A stretch of DNA of 64,000 nt. Source: Tolypothrix bouteillei VB521301 (lineage in GTDB: Bacteria; Cyanobacteriota; Cyanobacteriia; Cyanobacteriales; Nostocaceae). Location of the stretch: positions 9,263,530 to 9,327,529 of the forward strand of contig NZ_JHEG04000001.1 in assembly GCF_000760695.4 (NCBI RefSeq), in the 5' to 3' direction. Positions within the stretch are counted from its first letter, which is position 1, and every line of letters starts with the position of its first letter. The notes beneath the pieces were generated by a model. That model had not been told where the DNA came from, made no database searches, and saw nothing but the letters and a program-made list of their open reading frames with translations. Positions 38,074-45,102 of the stretch are shown here, piece after piece. A program made the translations under genes and the position numbers.

Positions 38074-38617
38074 ATTAAGTAATTATCGATACAATGAAAT
38101 GGCGTTCCAATCAGCGTGTAAATTATCCCTGCCCTGCTTCTAAAAGTGCTGTAGTCCGAGAGATTGAAATTAACAAATATTGCTTTTATTTAAGTTGATA
38201 GACTTAACTATCTTCAAATTCTTCACATTTCTAATAAAGCCAAATAAAAATGACAGTTTACATACAAACTAAATTACAGTTTTGTTATTTGTCCCGACGA
38301 GCAGTCTCGCTCTTATCAAACCATCAACTCTTGAAGTAGGGTATCATTCATCTCTTGAATGCAATCTACCGCTATACAGAGCGCGAAGCGATAAGCGCTC
38401 TTTCAACTGGCGCGGCTGGGCGATAAACTGAGTACAGCTTGCGCGATCGAGCGATCGCTTTACGATCGAGTGATTTTTGTCTTACTAAATCCTGACTTTA
38501 TAGGACTTTTTCAGACTGCATAAATCCTATAAAGTTATTTAAATATAGAAATGAAATTTATCAGATTTAATATATGTTGCTCAACGATAACGATGCATTG
38601 GTTATGGGAGGTTCGCC
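38074..38617. other. Intergenic region with palindromic repeat
   Basis: No gene. It contains the repeat GCGATAAACTGAGTACAGCT at 38420-38439 (continuing TTGCGC) followed by a HIP1-like GCGATCGC cluster. The remaining sequence is AT-rich. Confidence 0.4.
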
Positions 38618-39274
38618 TTGACAACGGAAGGATTTGAAGACGTTCTTCAGTTTTGGTTTCCCAACCGACGCACAAGCAATCTAGCGGTCATGGTTCGTCA
38701 GTGGGAATGGTGGTTTTGCTCTTGTGCGGATGCTCATATAATTAAGTATTTTTCACCACTGTTAGAACGAGCTCGGCAAGGTGAACTTGATGCTTGGTCT
38801 AATGAACCCCGCTCGCGGCTCGCACTTATCATCGTCCTCGATCAGTTCTCCCGAACGATTCATCGAGGAACTGCTCGAGCATTTGCACAAGACCTTTATG
38901 CTTGCACCCTAACTCTTGAAGGGATAGACCTCGGTCACTACACTGCTCTGTTAACACCCTGGGAAAAGACTTTCTTCTTCCTGCCTCTAGGGCATTCTGA
39001 GGATCTTAAAAATTTAGATCTGGCAGTTAAGCTAGCTTCAGATCTAGTTCTCTTGGCACCAGAGGAGTATCGCCCATTGCTAGAGTTCTCCGCCGCGCAA
39101 GCACGCGGACATCGGGACGTAATTGCAAGGTTTGGTCGTCATCCCCATCGCAATGCGGTTCTGGGACGCCGCTCGACCCCTGAAGAGCTTGAGTACCTCG
39201 CGAACGGTCATTTCGTACATACACGTTCGATGCCCCCTAACTTGTCGCAATTCCTCTCCAACACTAGTTGTTGA
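38618..39274 (+). CDS. DUF924 family protein
   Basis: A 218-residue helical protein (TPR-like alpha fold) with the DUF924 signatures VLQFWFP at the start, LALIIVLDQFSRTIHRGTARAF (read in two parts: LIIVLDQFSR and TARAFAQD) and FFFLPLGHSEDL. Start is TTG because GGGAGG sits 7 bp upstream and the first residues match family members. Function unknown. Confidence 0.86.
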   Translation: MTTEGFEDVLQFWFPNRRTSNLAVMVRQWEWWFCSCADAHIIKYFSPLLERARQGELDAWSNEPRSRLALIIVLDQFSRTIHRGTARAFAQDLYACTLTLEGIDLGHYTALLTPWEKTFFFLPLGHSEDLKNLDLAVKLASDLVLLAPEEYRPLLEFSAAQARGHRDVIARFGRHPHRNAVLGRRSTPEELEYLANGHFVHTRSMPPNLSQFLSNTSC

Positions 39275-39514
39275 ATTCGGGAAGCGATCGCACTCTTGTT
39301 CAAATTATCAATTCTTACAACAGCCCATTAAAAATCTATTACACTCTATATTCCATTGTAGTATCATGTAGAGAAACTTGATTACAAATACTACAAGAGT
39401 GCTGATAGGTCGATTATCTTCAACTGACAAGAGCGCGATGCATTGCCGATGGCTATTAGTTCGCTAAGCGCCCTCTCACTTCTCAAAAAAATCAAAAAAT
39501 TTTGTAGTACACCC

Positions 39515-39543
39515 TTGACACTCTGTAATATAATATGTAGTAT
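39515..39543 (+). promoter_or_regulatory. Promoter of the tRNA array
   Basis: TTGACA (39515-39520), a 17-bp spacer, and TAGTAT (39538-39543). It is the best promoter in the region and faces the tRNA genes; transcription would begin near 39550. Confidence 0.6.
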
Positions 39544-39626
39544 GTATGTAGTAAAGCAGTGCGATTCGTTCTCTCAAAACCTAACTTTGTAAAGTGGAGT
39601 TCTCCATATCAAAGAATTAGGGGGAG

Positions 39627-39690
39627 AGAGGGAAAGGTTACATAACCTTTTACAACTTAGTACTCTTGTAGGTTCAATTCCTACCACCCA
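39627..39690 (+). pseudogene. Degenerate tRNA-like sequence
   Basis: A clear T-arm, GTAGG-TTCAATT-CCTAC (39669-39685), is followed by an acceptor-like CACCCA, but no matching acceptor 5' strand or normal anticodon arm could be found upstream. An AAAGGTT/AACCTTT hairpin sits where an anticodon stem is expected. More tRNA-like fragments (for example TTGGTAGACATGG near 39803) follow up to the intron. Confidence 0.4.
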
Positions 39691-39884
39691 AACCCAAGGG
39701 TTGAATTCATAGCCCAGATTTAACAGGTTGGCAACTGTTACTTTCGGTGCATGGGTTAAATGCGGATAATGGGTAGTCACCTCCCCAAATCTCTGCAAGA
39801 GTTGGTAGACATGGATAACGTACAGTGAATGCAGTACAACTCGTCGTAATACTACGGGAAACGAAAGTGACTGAGAATAGTCCT

Positions 39885-40620
39885 CGGATGACTCTATTGG
39901 ACTAACCAGAGTGGGGAGAGTCTAGGGAATTATCACCCCAATGCGCCCTACCTAAGAGTTGCACGTCCCCGATACCAGAGTTAGGTTATACAGACTGTGG
40001 CTAAGTGCTTCGTAGCCATGTATGGGTGTCTAAACCTCGGCGGAGACTGCAATCCTAAATTTACCGCGAAAGGAGTGCTAGGAACGAAGTAACTTGTTCA
40101 ATGCTATCGGATACATGTTAATTACTGCTAACCGACAATTGAATAGGAACAACCTTTGAGGCAAATTGCTTCCATAGCAGTAATCCTAACTGAAAACGAT
40201 AAGGTGAGCCAAACCGCACGGTTGAACAACAGGGATATCCTGAGAAGCCAATGCCCTAAGTAATGTTAGGGATATGCTGACGCAGGATAAGCGGTTGTGG
40301 AAGCTTCCAGAATAGTAACTCCTGATAAGCCTAATACATACTTTCGGGTAATGTGGGATGAATTCTATGCGTACAGGGTAAACGATTGACTATACCGTAA
40401 TTGTCCGGTAGTAAAGGCGACCACAAAACGTCGAACGGTCTAATAGCCCCAAGGCGGTACAAGGAAAGGGTGAAATAGTAGAAGCCAAGGTCAAATTGCG
40501 AGTAATCCATACGACTATCTTTGACACAAGACCACACGCAGGAGCCGAATGAGATTGGAAACTCTCATGTTCGGTTCTGAATGAGAGGTGAAGGAAAGCG
40601 ATTTCCTCATCGACTCTAAC
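39885..40620 (+). ncRNA. ORF-less group II intron
   Basis: Domain V (40542-40577) is diagnostic: GAGCCGAA pairs with TTCGGTTC, the catalytic AGC triad is present, and a GAAA loop caps ATGAGA/TCTCAT. Domain VI follows with GAGAG/CTCT, a GGAAA-GCGA-TTTCC stem and a probable branch A, ending AAC at 40620. Upstream, domain I blocks typical of cyanobacterial introns are seen (CCCCGATACCAGAG, CAGACTGTGGCTAAG, GCTTCGTAGCCATG, CTCGGCGGAGACTGCAATC). No reverse transcriptase/maturase is encoded. The 5' end is only approximate and the GUGYG start is not obvious, so splicing competence is uncertain. Confidence 0.75.
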
Positions 40621-40689
40621 CAGACAACCTCTCAAAAAGGCAAAGTGCAAACACTTCCGTTCCTTGAAAAGTTAATAACTGCCACATTT

Positions 40690-40788
40690 GGGGATGTAGC
40701 TCAGTTGGTCAAGAGTGCCTGTCTGTCGAACAGGAAGTCGCGAGTATCTCCTTCGGAGACGCTTCGCGAACAAATCTCGTCATCCCCG
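40690..40788 (+). tRNA. tRNA-Asp (GTC) with a repeat inserted in the T-loop
   Basis: Acceptor GGGGATG/CATCCCC, anticodon stem CCTGT/ACAGG with loop CTGTCGA. The T-loop, normally 7 nt, is 31 nt: about 25 nt (ATCTCCTTCGGAGACGC and following CGCGAA) lie between T54 and CAAAT. The inserted unit is a common cyanobacterial short repeat. Such a T-loop should impair folding unless the insert is removed. Confidence 0.75.
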
Positions 40789-40791
40789 TGT

Positions 40792-40865
40792 AGCCTTGTG
40801 GACGAACAGACAAGTCGTTGTGCCTCTCAAGCACTAAGAAGCGGGTGCAACTCCCGTCAAGGCTT
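40792..40865 (+). tRNA. tRNA-Glu (CTC)
   Basis: Acceptor AGCCTTG/CAAGGCT, anticodon loop CTCTCAA (CTC). The T-loop TGCAACT departs from the usual TTC, so it may be weak or nonfunctional. Confidence 0.65.
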
Positions 40866-40873
40866 CCAAATAT

Positions 40874-40944
40874 GTCCAGGTTGCCTAACGGTAGGGCGTT
40901 GGTCTGCAAAACCGACTGTGCGAGTTCAATTCTCGCCCTGGACT
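40874..40944 (+). tRNA. tRNA-Cys (GCA)
   Basis: Acceptor GTCCAGG/CCTGGAC, anticodon loop CTGCAAA, T-arm GTTCAATT. Complete cloverleaf. Confidence 0.88.
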
Positions 40945-40953
40945 CCAAATATT

Positions 40954-41241
40954 GCAGCGCAGTTTAATAGCTAGTGCCCCAAGCTCATAACTTGGCGGCA
41001 GTTGCTACAACGCTTGGAACCCCCCTTCGGGTTCACCAGTCCCCAGGGCGCGGGAAACCCTTTTATAGCAATGAGCGTGCCACGCTGCGCTATCAGGGCT
41101 GGATTCACTGCAAAGCACTGCCTTGTCGCGGGTCCTTACGGAGACGCTATATGCAAGGCACACGCAAAGCGCACGCGCACGCTTCGCAATGCTGCAGGCT
41201 ATGCCCGTAAGGGCTATACGCGAACAACTCCCGTCGCTGCG
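40954..41241 (+). tRNA. tRNA-Met (CAT) split by a ~220-bp repeat insertion
   Basis: The 5' part is normal (acceptor GCAGCGC, anticodon stem CCAAG/CTTGG, loop CTCATAA) up to the variable loop near 41005. The 3' part resumes at about 41225 with CAACTCCCG and the acceptor CGCTGC. The intervening ~220 bp are repeats, including a block shared with 58321-58395. Without precise removal this gene cannot give a working tRNA; it is probably a pseudogene. Confidence 0.65.
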
Positions 41242-41246
41242 ACCAA

Positions 41247-41346
41247 TGCACAAATGGTGTAACGGAAGCATTAAGGTCTCTAAAACCTTTGGTCAAGGTA
41301 TCTCCTTACGGAGACGCACTTGCGTTCAAATCCAAGTCTTTTGCGT
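41247..41346 (+). tRNA. tRNA with CTA anticodon (amber-suppressor type), repeat in variable region
   Basis: Acceptor TGCACAA/TTTTGCG, anticodon stem AAGGT/ACCTT around the 7-nt loop CTCTAAA, giving anticodon CTA, which would read UAG. About 20 nt of the TATCTCCTTACGGAGACGCA repeat is inserted before the T-arm (GTTCAAAT). It may be a decayed tRNA rather than an active suppressor. Confidence 0.55.
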
Positions 41347-41351
41347 TAATG

Positions 41352-41423
41352 GTGCCGTAGGCAAATTGGTAAAGCCACCTGTCTTTCAAGCAGGAGATTG
41401 CGGGTTCGACCCCCGTCGGCACT
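41352..41423 (+). tRNA. tRNA-Glu (TTC)
   Basis: Acceptor GTGCCG/CGGCAC, anticodon loop CTTTCAA, T-arm GCGGGTTCGACCCCCG. Intact apart from one mismatch at the base of the acceptor stem. Confidence 0.87.
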
Positions 41424-41427
41424 GCTG

Positions 41428-41499
41428 ACTTGAGTTGGAATGACAGAGAGCAGGAAAACTGGTCTCTTCATTCCTTTATTTCACCCAGAAATCTCAAGT
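41428..41499 (+). ncRNA. Non-tRNA hairpin element within the array
   Basis: A 7-bp outer stem ACTTGAG/CTCAAGT (41428-41434, 41493-41499) encloses a long hairpin: GGAATGA/TCATTCC, then AGAGA/TCTCT, then CAG/CTG with a GAAAA loop. It has tRNA-gene size and an acceptor-like stem, but no D-arm, T-arm or anticodon. Confidence 0.5.
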
Positions 41500-41517
41500 A
41501 ATGACTCCAAGATGTAT

Positions 41518-41601
41518 AGGTCGGCTTGCAAGCTTGGTCTAGGAAACGGTCTGTAAAACCGCCGAGAAAGAGCATTGCTAGTTTAATTCTAGCCCGACCC
41601 A
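41518..41601 (+). tRNA. tRNA-Tyr (GTA)
   Basis: Acceptor AGGTCGG/CCGACCC (first pair mismatched), anticodon loop CTGTAAA, extended variable region as in class II tRNAs, T-arm GTTTAATT (atypical TTC). Probably tRNA-Tyr, somewhat degenerate. Confidence 0.7.
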
Positions 41602-41608
41602 TTACGGA

Positions 41609-41690
41609 GAGATTGCTATTGGCAGAGCAAGCTGTTTGCGGTGCCTTCGGCGGGCGTAAGCGCTAACGCAGTCGTGTATGCAAGTTCATA
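41609..41690 (+). pseudogene. Degenerate tRNA remnant with inserted repeat
   Basis: A D-arm-like GCTATTGGCAGAGC and an anticodon-like CTGTTTG (possibly GTT, Asn) are followed by the TGCCTTCGGC...GCTAACGCA repeat; no matching acceptor or T-arm was found. Likely a broken tRNA gene. Confidence 0.35.
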
Positions 41691-41692
41691 AT

Positions 41693-41788
41693 GAGAACGT
41701 GGTGTAACGGGATAACACGTCAGTCTACGAAACTGTTCGCGTAGCGTGGCGTAGCCATGAAGTGAAGGTTCAAGTCCTTCCGTTCCGC
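41693..41788 (+). tRNA. tRNA-Arg (ACG) with repeat in the variable region
   Basis: Anticodon stem TCAGT/ACTGT, loop CTACGAA; T-arm GAAGGTTCAAGTCCTTC; acceptor GAGAACG/CGTTCCG with two mismatches at the end. About 22 nt (TTCGCGTAGCGTGGCGTAGC and CA) are inserted after the anticodon arm. Functionality is doubtful. Confidence 0.62.
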
Positions 41789-41793
41789 CTTAT

Positions 41794-41870
41794 CCCCTGG
41801 TAGCTCAGTTTTGGTAGAGAGCGCTGGTCTGAAAAACCAGAGGTCGTCGGTTCGATTCCGACCTGGGGGA
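41794..41870 (+). tRNA. tRNA-Phe (GAA)
   Basis: Acceptor CCCCTGG/CTGGGGG (with wobble pairs), anticodon loop CTGAAAA, T-arm GTCGGTTCGATTCCGAC, discriminator A. D-loop has extra T residues. Complete. Confidence 0.88.
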
Positions 41871-41879
41871 CTGGCACAT

Positions 41880-41952
41880 TGCCCTGTAGTGTAACTGGCA
41901 ACATCCTTCGCTTTGAACGAGGAGATTCCAGGTTCAAACCCTGGCAGGGCAG
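41880..41952 (+). tRNA. tRNA-Gln (TTG)
   Basis: Acceptor TGCCCTG/CAGGGCA, anticodon loop CTTTGAA, T-arm CCAGGTTCAAACCCTGG. Complete; last tRNA of the array. Confidence 0.88.
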
Positions 41953-42054
41953 TCACATTATTCTCCTGTAACCCAACTGATAGCTTGGGGCAACCTAAGA
42001 AAGCGATCGCGGCTATACTGCTGTATCACCAGCTAATTCCGCTCTTTGTTCGGT

Positions 42055-42267
42055 TTAGACTTTGTTGCTCAAGCGCATGACCATAAGTAGACACCTACCG
42101 TAGCCCGGTGGATCGTACTCTCGCAAATCCCTAAAACCTGCTTTGCTGTACGCTCGTTGTGCCTTGTGGTTGTCGATGGAGGTGGTAAGCTCTAATATTT
42201 GAAGTGTAGAAATATTTGAGGAACAACCTAAATTTTGACTCTGTCGTTGATAACCAAAATTTAGCAT
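42055..42267 (-). pseudogene. C-terminal fragment of a GNAT acetyltransferase
   Basis: About 70 codons. The segment LELTTSIDNHKAQRAYSKAGF matches the end of the GNAT fold (motif B) only; the acetyl-CoA loop and N-terminus are missing. It sits just downstream of an intact GNAT on the same strand and is probably a decayed gene. Confidence 0.55.
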
Positions 42268-42282
42268 TTAGCGCGATCGCAT

Positions 42283-42762
42283 TCAAGCTTTTTTTGTAAG
42301 TACCACGAAAGCTTTACTATCAAAATCTCGTTGGAATTTTTGTACTGGTTGAAATCCAGCTTTTTCGCAGATCCGCAATGCTTGTAAATTAAACTCAGCT
42401 ACAGTAACGCGAAATAAAGCAGGTGCAAATGTGCTTTTACCATAGTTGAGAACAGCATCAATGACACGAAGAGTCACTCCCCGTCGCGTTAGGCTAGGAC
42501 ACATACCAAACCCAACATCAAGTGCGGCAATAGTGTAATCTCCTCCACTGACCCGTGCATCCCGACCAAAGCAACAGTAAGCGGTAAGATCGCCACCACT
42601 ATTGGTAATGGTGTAGTATGCATTCGTTGAATCTAAAAATTGCCGTACATTCTCTTCAATTCCAGTAGGGTTTGGATTGTAAAAGTCATATGGCTCGTCA
42701 TAACGCCATGTCAGAATAATACGTGCGTTTGCTTCGTTCATTGGCGAGAAAATGAAAGTCAT
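42283..42762 (-). CDS. GNAT family N-acetyltransferase
   Basis: A 159-residue acetyltransferase of the RimJ/RimL kind. It starts with the family opening FSPMNEANARIILTWRY and has DVGFGMCPSLTRRGVTLRVI, corresponding to motif A with a degenerate Q/RxxGxG loop, then VAEFNLQALRICEKAGF. Substrate unknown (protein N-termini or antibiotics are usual). Confidence 0.84.
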   Translation of the reverse strand: MTFIFSPMNEANARIILTWRYDEPYDFYNPNPTGIEENVRQFLDSTNAYYTITNSGGDLTAYCCFGRDARVSGGDYTIAALDVGFGMCPSLTRRGVTLRVIDAVLNYGKSTFAPALFRVTVAEFNLQALRICEKAGFQPVQKFQRDFDSKAFVVLTKKA

Positions 42763-43031
42763 ATATCTTACGATTTTCTATAAGAACAAATATACTAATA
42801 AAAGTAGCTATTGGATTATCGGCTAAAGGGTCTGAGTCCGCTACTGAATCGGCTTAGTTTGTTAGAGTATCTCATTCAACTGTTTGCTAGAGATAGCATT
42901 GTACCTAATACAAGCTCAAAAAAACCAATTCTTACTTCTCGAGAGAATGACGTTTTTAAAATTCTAAGGTTAATAACATACTGCTTAAAATTAATTGACT
43001 ATTTCTAACTAAAAGCGTGTCTGATAGGATC

Positions 43032-43955
43032 TCACCTGCAAGGTGAAAAAGAAATATCTTCAGGCACGATCGTCATCATCATTTCTTTACTGACTCTAGA
43101 AGATTTTACAAGTCTGTTTGCCTGTCTCTCGATTGTTTTTTCAAAGATATTTCTCACCAGCCTTCCATTTCCAAACTTTTTATCTCTATTAACGTATAAA
43201 TCAGTTAATCGATCGAGCAATACTGTTTTCGATTTCTCCGTTAACTTGAAATGGTTCTGCTCGCAAATTTTTTCAAAAATAGTCAATAACTCGGTAGGAC
43301 TACAATCATCAAAGTAGAAATACTTATTAAATCTTGACTTGAGCCCAGGGTTGGCATCAATGAATCTTGACATTTCTTCACTGTAGCCAGCAACAATAAC
43401 TACTAGCCTATCTCTGTAATCCTCCATTCGTTTTAGTAGAGTATCTATAGCTTCTTGTCCAAAATCATTCTTAGCATCTTCTGGTTTTAGTGCATAGGCT
43501 TCATCAATAAACAACACACCGTCTAATGCCTCTGAGATAATTGTGTCTGTCTTGATTGCAGTTTGTCCAACGTATCCTGCAACTAACCCCGCTCTATCGG
43601 TTTCAATCACGTGCCCAGATGAAAGTATTCCTAAGTATTTGTATATTTGACCCATTAGACGAGCAACTGTCGTTTTCCCTGTTCCGGGGGGACCACAAAA
43701 TACCGAGTGTAGTGTTACAGAAATGCTAGCAAGTCCCTGTTCCTGGCGAAGCTTCTGTATATTAAGGAAATTGATTAGAGTATGTACCTCATCTTTGACA
43801 TTTTGCATACCTACAAGATTATTTAGCTGCTCAAGAACAGTTTCCAGATTTGTAGACTCATCAGACTGCTGAATAAAACTCTTATTACCAGAGCGTTTTA
43901 GCTCTGCTTTCATTTGCTGTAACTCCGCTTCAATCTCATCTTTCCAAAAAGACAT
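43032..43955 (-). CDS. CbbX/SpoVK-type AAA+ ATPase
   Basis: A 307-residue AAA+ protein. An N-terminal coiled segment is followed by the CbbX core: LVGMQNVKDEV, Walker A GPPGTGKTT, the pore-loop region VAGYVGQTAIKT, Walker B GVLFIDEAYALK, and sensor/arginine-finger motifs (NPGLKSRFNKYFYF, GNGRLVRNIFEKTI). CbbX remodels red-type Rubisco, but relatives in cyanobacteria act on other complexes or in secretion and differentiation. No partner gene is adjacent. Confidence 0.9.
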   Translation of the reverse strand: MSFWKDEIEAELQQMKAELKRSGNKSFIQQSDESTNLETVLEQLNNLVGMQNVKDEVHTLINFLNIQKLRQEQGLASISVTLHSVFCGPPGTGKTTVARLMGQIYKYLGILSSGHVIETDRAGLVAGYVGQTAIKTDTIISEALDGVLFIDEAYALKPEDAKNDFGQEAIDTLLKRMEDYRDRLVVIVAGYSEEMSRFIDANPGLKSRFNKYFYFDDCSPTELLTIFEKICEQNHFKLTEKSKTVLLDRLTDLYVNRDKKFGNGRLVRNIFEKTIERQANRLVKSSRVSKEMMMTIVPEDISFSPCR

Positions 43956-44359
43956 ACTCCATACCCTTTACAACTTACTAACTACTTGAACACTATGTTG
44001 CAGCAATTCGCTATTGAGGTTTTTATTTAATCATGCCTCAAAATTGGTTGGGTTCATGTTTAGTATTCCCCGTCACCTGTTTAATGTGCCACATTAAATA
44101 GAAAAAAATACAAAGCTACAGAGAAGAAAACGTGAAATGATTGCGATCTACCGGAGGTAGTAACAAAGTTATTGCCTCGAAGTGCTTTGTATTTCAAGGA
44201 TTACAGTGGTTTTTTCAAGTTATTTGATGAATGAGATTTTTTGTCAATGCGTAACTCCTAGTACTGTAGGGTGGGCATTGTCTGCTATATAACAATACCG
44301 TTCAGATAAAACTCGAGCCCCCCTAGGGCGTGTTTTCACGCGTATTGGTTTAGTCTCTT

Positions 44360-44536
44360 AATTTTCTAGATACTCCTAAATCTCCCGATGAATTGGGGGA
44401 TTTGTGTACAGATCTCTAGAAAAGAGATGAAACATTGTGAGAAAGGAAAATTGGAATTAAGTTCCTCCCCTTTTTAAGGCTAGAGGGGGATCGAAACCGC
44501 AAGAGTGCTCTTTAGAAGACTTGTGTACACCACCGT
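44360..44536. mobile_element. MITE-like element, copy B
   Basis: Right end GTGTACACCACCGTA matches the (inverted) end of copy A at 31841. The interior shares CTCCC...AATTGGG, CCTCCCCTTTTTAAGG and GGGGGATCGAAACC. The left end is unclear, so the copy is rearranged or truncated. Confidence 0.5.
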
Positions 44537-44743
44537 AGCTTCTGACGGGGGATTGGGGGAATCTCCAAGGATTAGATATTGTTAACTGAACCGTATAGCC
44601 CTACACAAGGTTTTTGGTTGACCGTATCCACCCCATCCGTAATTCAAAAATCAAATAGGAGTCCTATATCGGTTAAGCACATAAGTTAACAAAAGATACC
44701 CTGGCAAAAGAAAAAGTTAATTTTATAATCGGATTAGAGGGTA

Positions 44744-44838
44744 TACCAATTTAAAAAAAGAATGCGGCACGGAAATAAAACCCCTTCCCTTGGTAAGGGA
44801 GATATGCGTCTTTGTCGCCAACATTTTGTGAATTGGTA
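44744..44838. mobile_element. MITE-like element with TACCAATT ends, copy 1
   Basis: Inverted ends TACCAATT (44744) and AATTGGTA (ending 44838) enclose 95 bp with the hairpin CCCTTccctTGGTAAGGG. A relative is at 59070-59182. Confidence 0.5.
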
Positions 44839-44841
44839 CTA

Positions 44842-44941
44842 TACCATTTCACAAAAAGGACAATACAAAGCGATCGTGTAGAGACCCACCAGAGTGCGTC
44901 TTTACAGAATTTAGGTGTATTGCGATTTATGTGAAGTGGTA
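44842..44941. mobile_element. MITE-like element with TACCA ends, copy 2
   Basis: Ends TACCATTTCAC and GTGAAGTGGTA enclose 100 bp; it begins 3 bp after the previous element, an abutting insertion. Confidence 0.5.
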
Positions 44942-45102
44942 TGACTGACTAAACGCGGATTTTTTGAAGAAGATAATGCTTTGCTTTGATTCCCAAAGTT
45001 GCATTACTTGTATTCAAAATTACTTATTTCATCTCATATAATAAATATAATACTTGTGAAAAATTTATTTCCAGTATTTCCTCTGAACTGGGAGGAATTC
45101 AG

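Larger units (their letters stand above)
43956..45102. other. 1.1-kb spacer filled with repeat elements
   Basis: No gene supported. It contains one rearranged MITE copy (about 44360-44536) and two adjacent MITE-like elements with TACCA-type ends (44744-44838, 44842-44941). The HPPD promoter and its GGAGG ribosome site lie at the right end. Confidence 0.55.

Noticed and set aside
39574..39798. Minus-strand frame containing WVVGIEPTRVLS
   Set aside because: This is the antisense of tRNA-like sequence, a common false ORF.
41720..41956. Minus-strand frame across tRNA-Arg, tRNA-Phe and tRNA-Gln
   Set aside because: Antisense of tRNA genes; not a protein.
42811..43008. 65-codon frame with a LuxR-like LTSRENDVFKIL segment
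   Set aside because: Only this short stretch resembles an HTH; the rest does not, and the start is a TTG without ribosome site.
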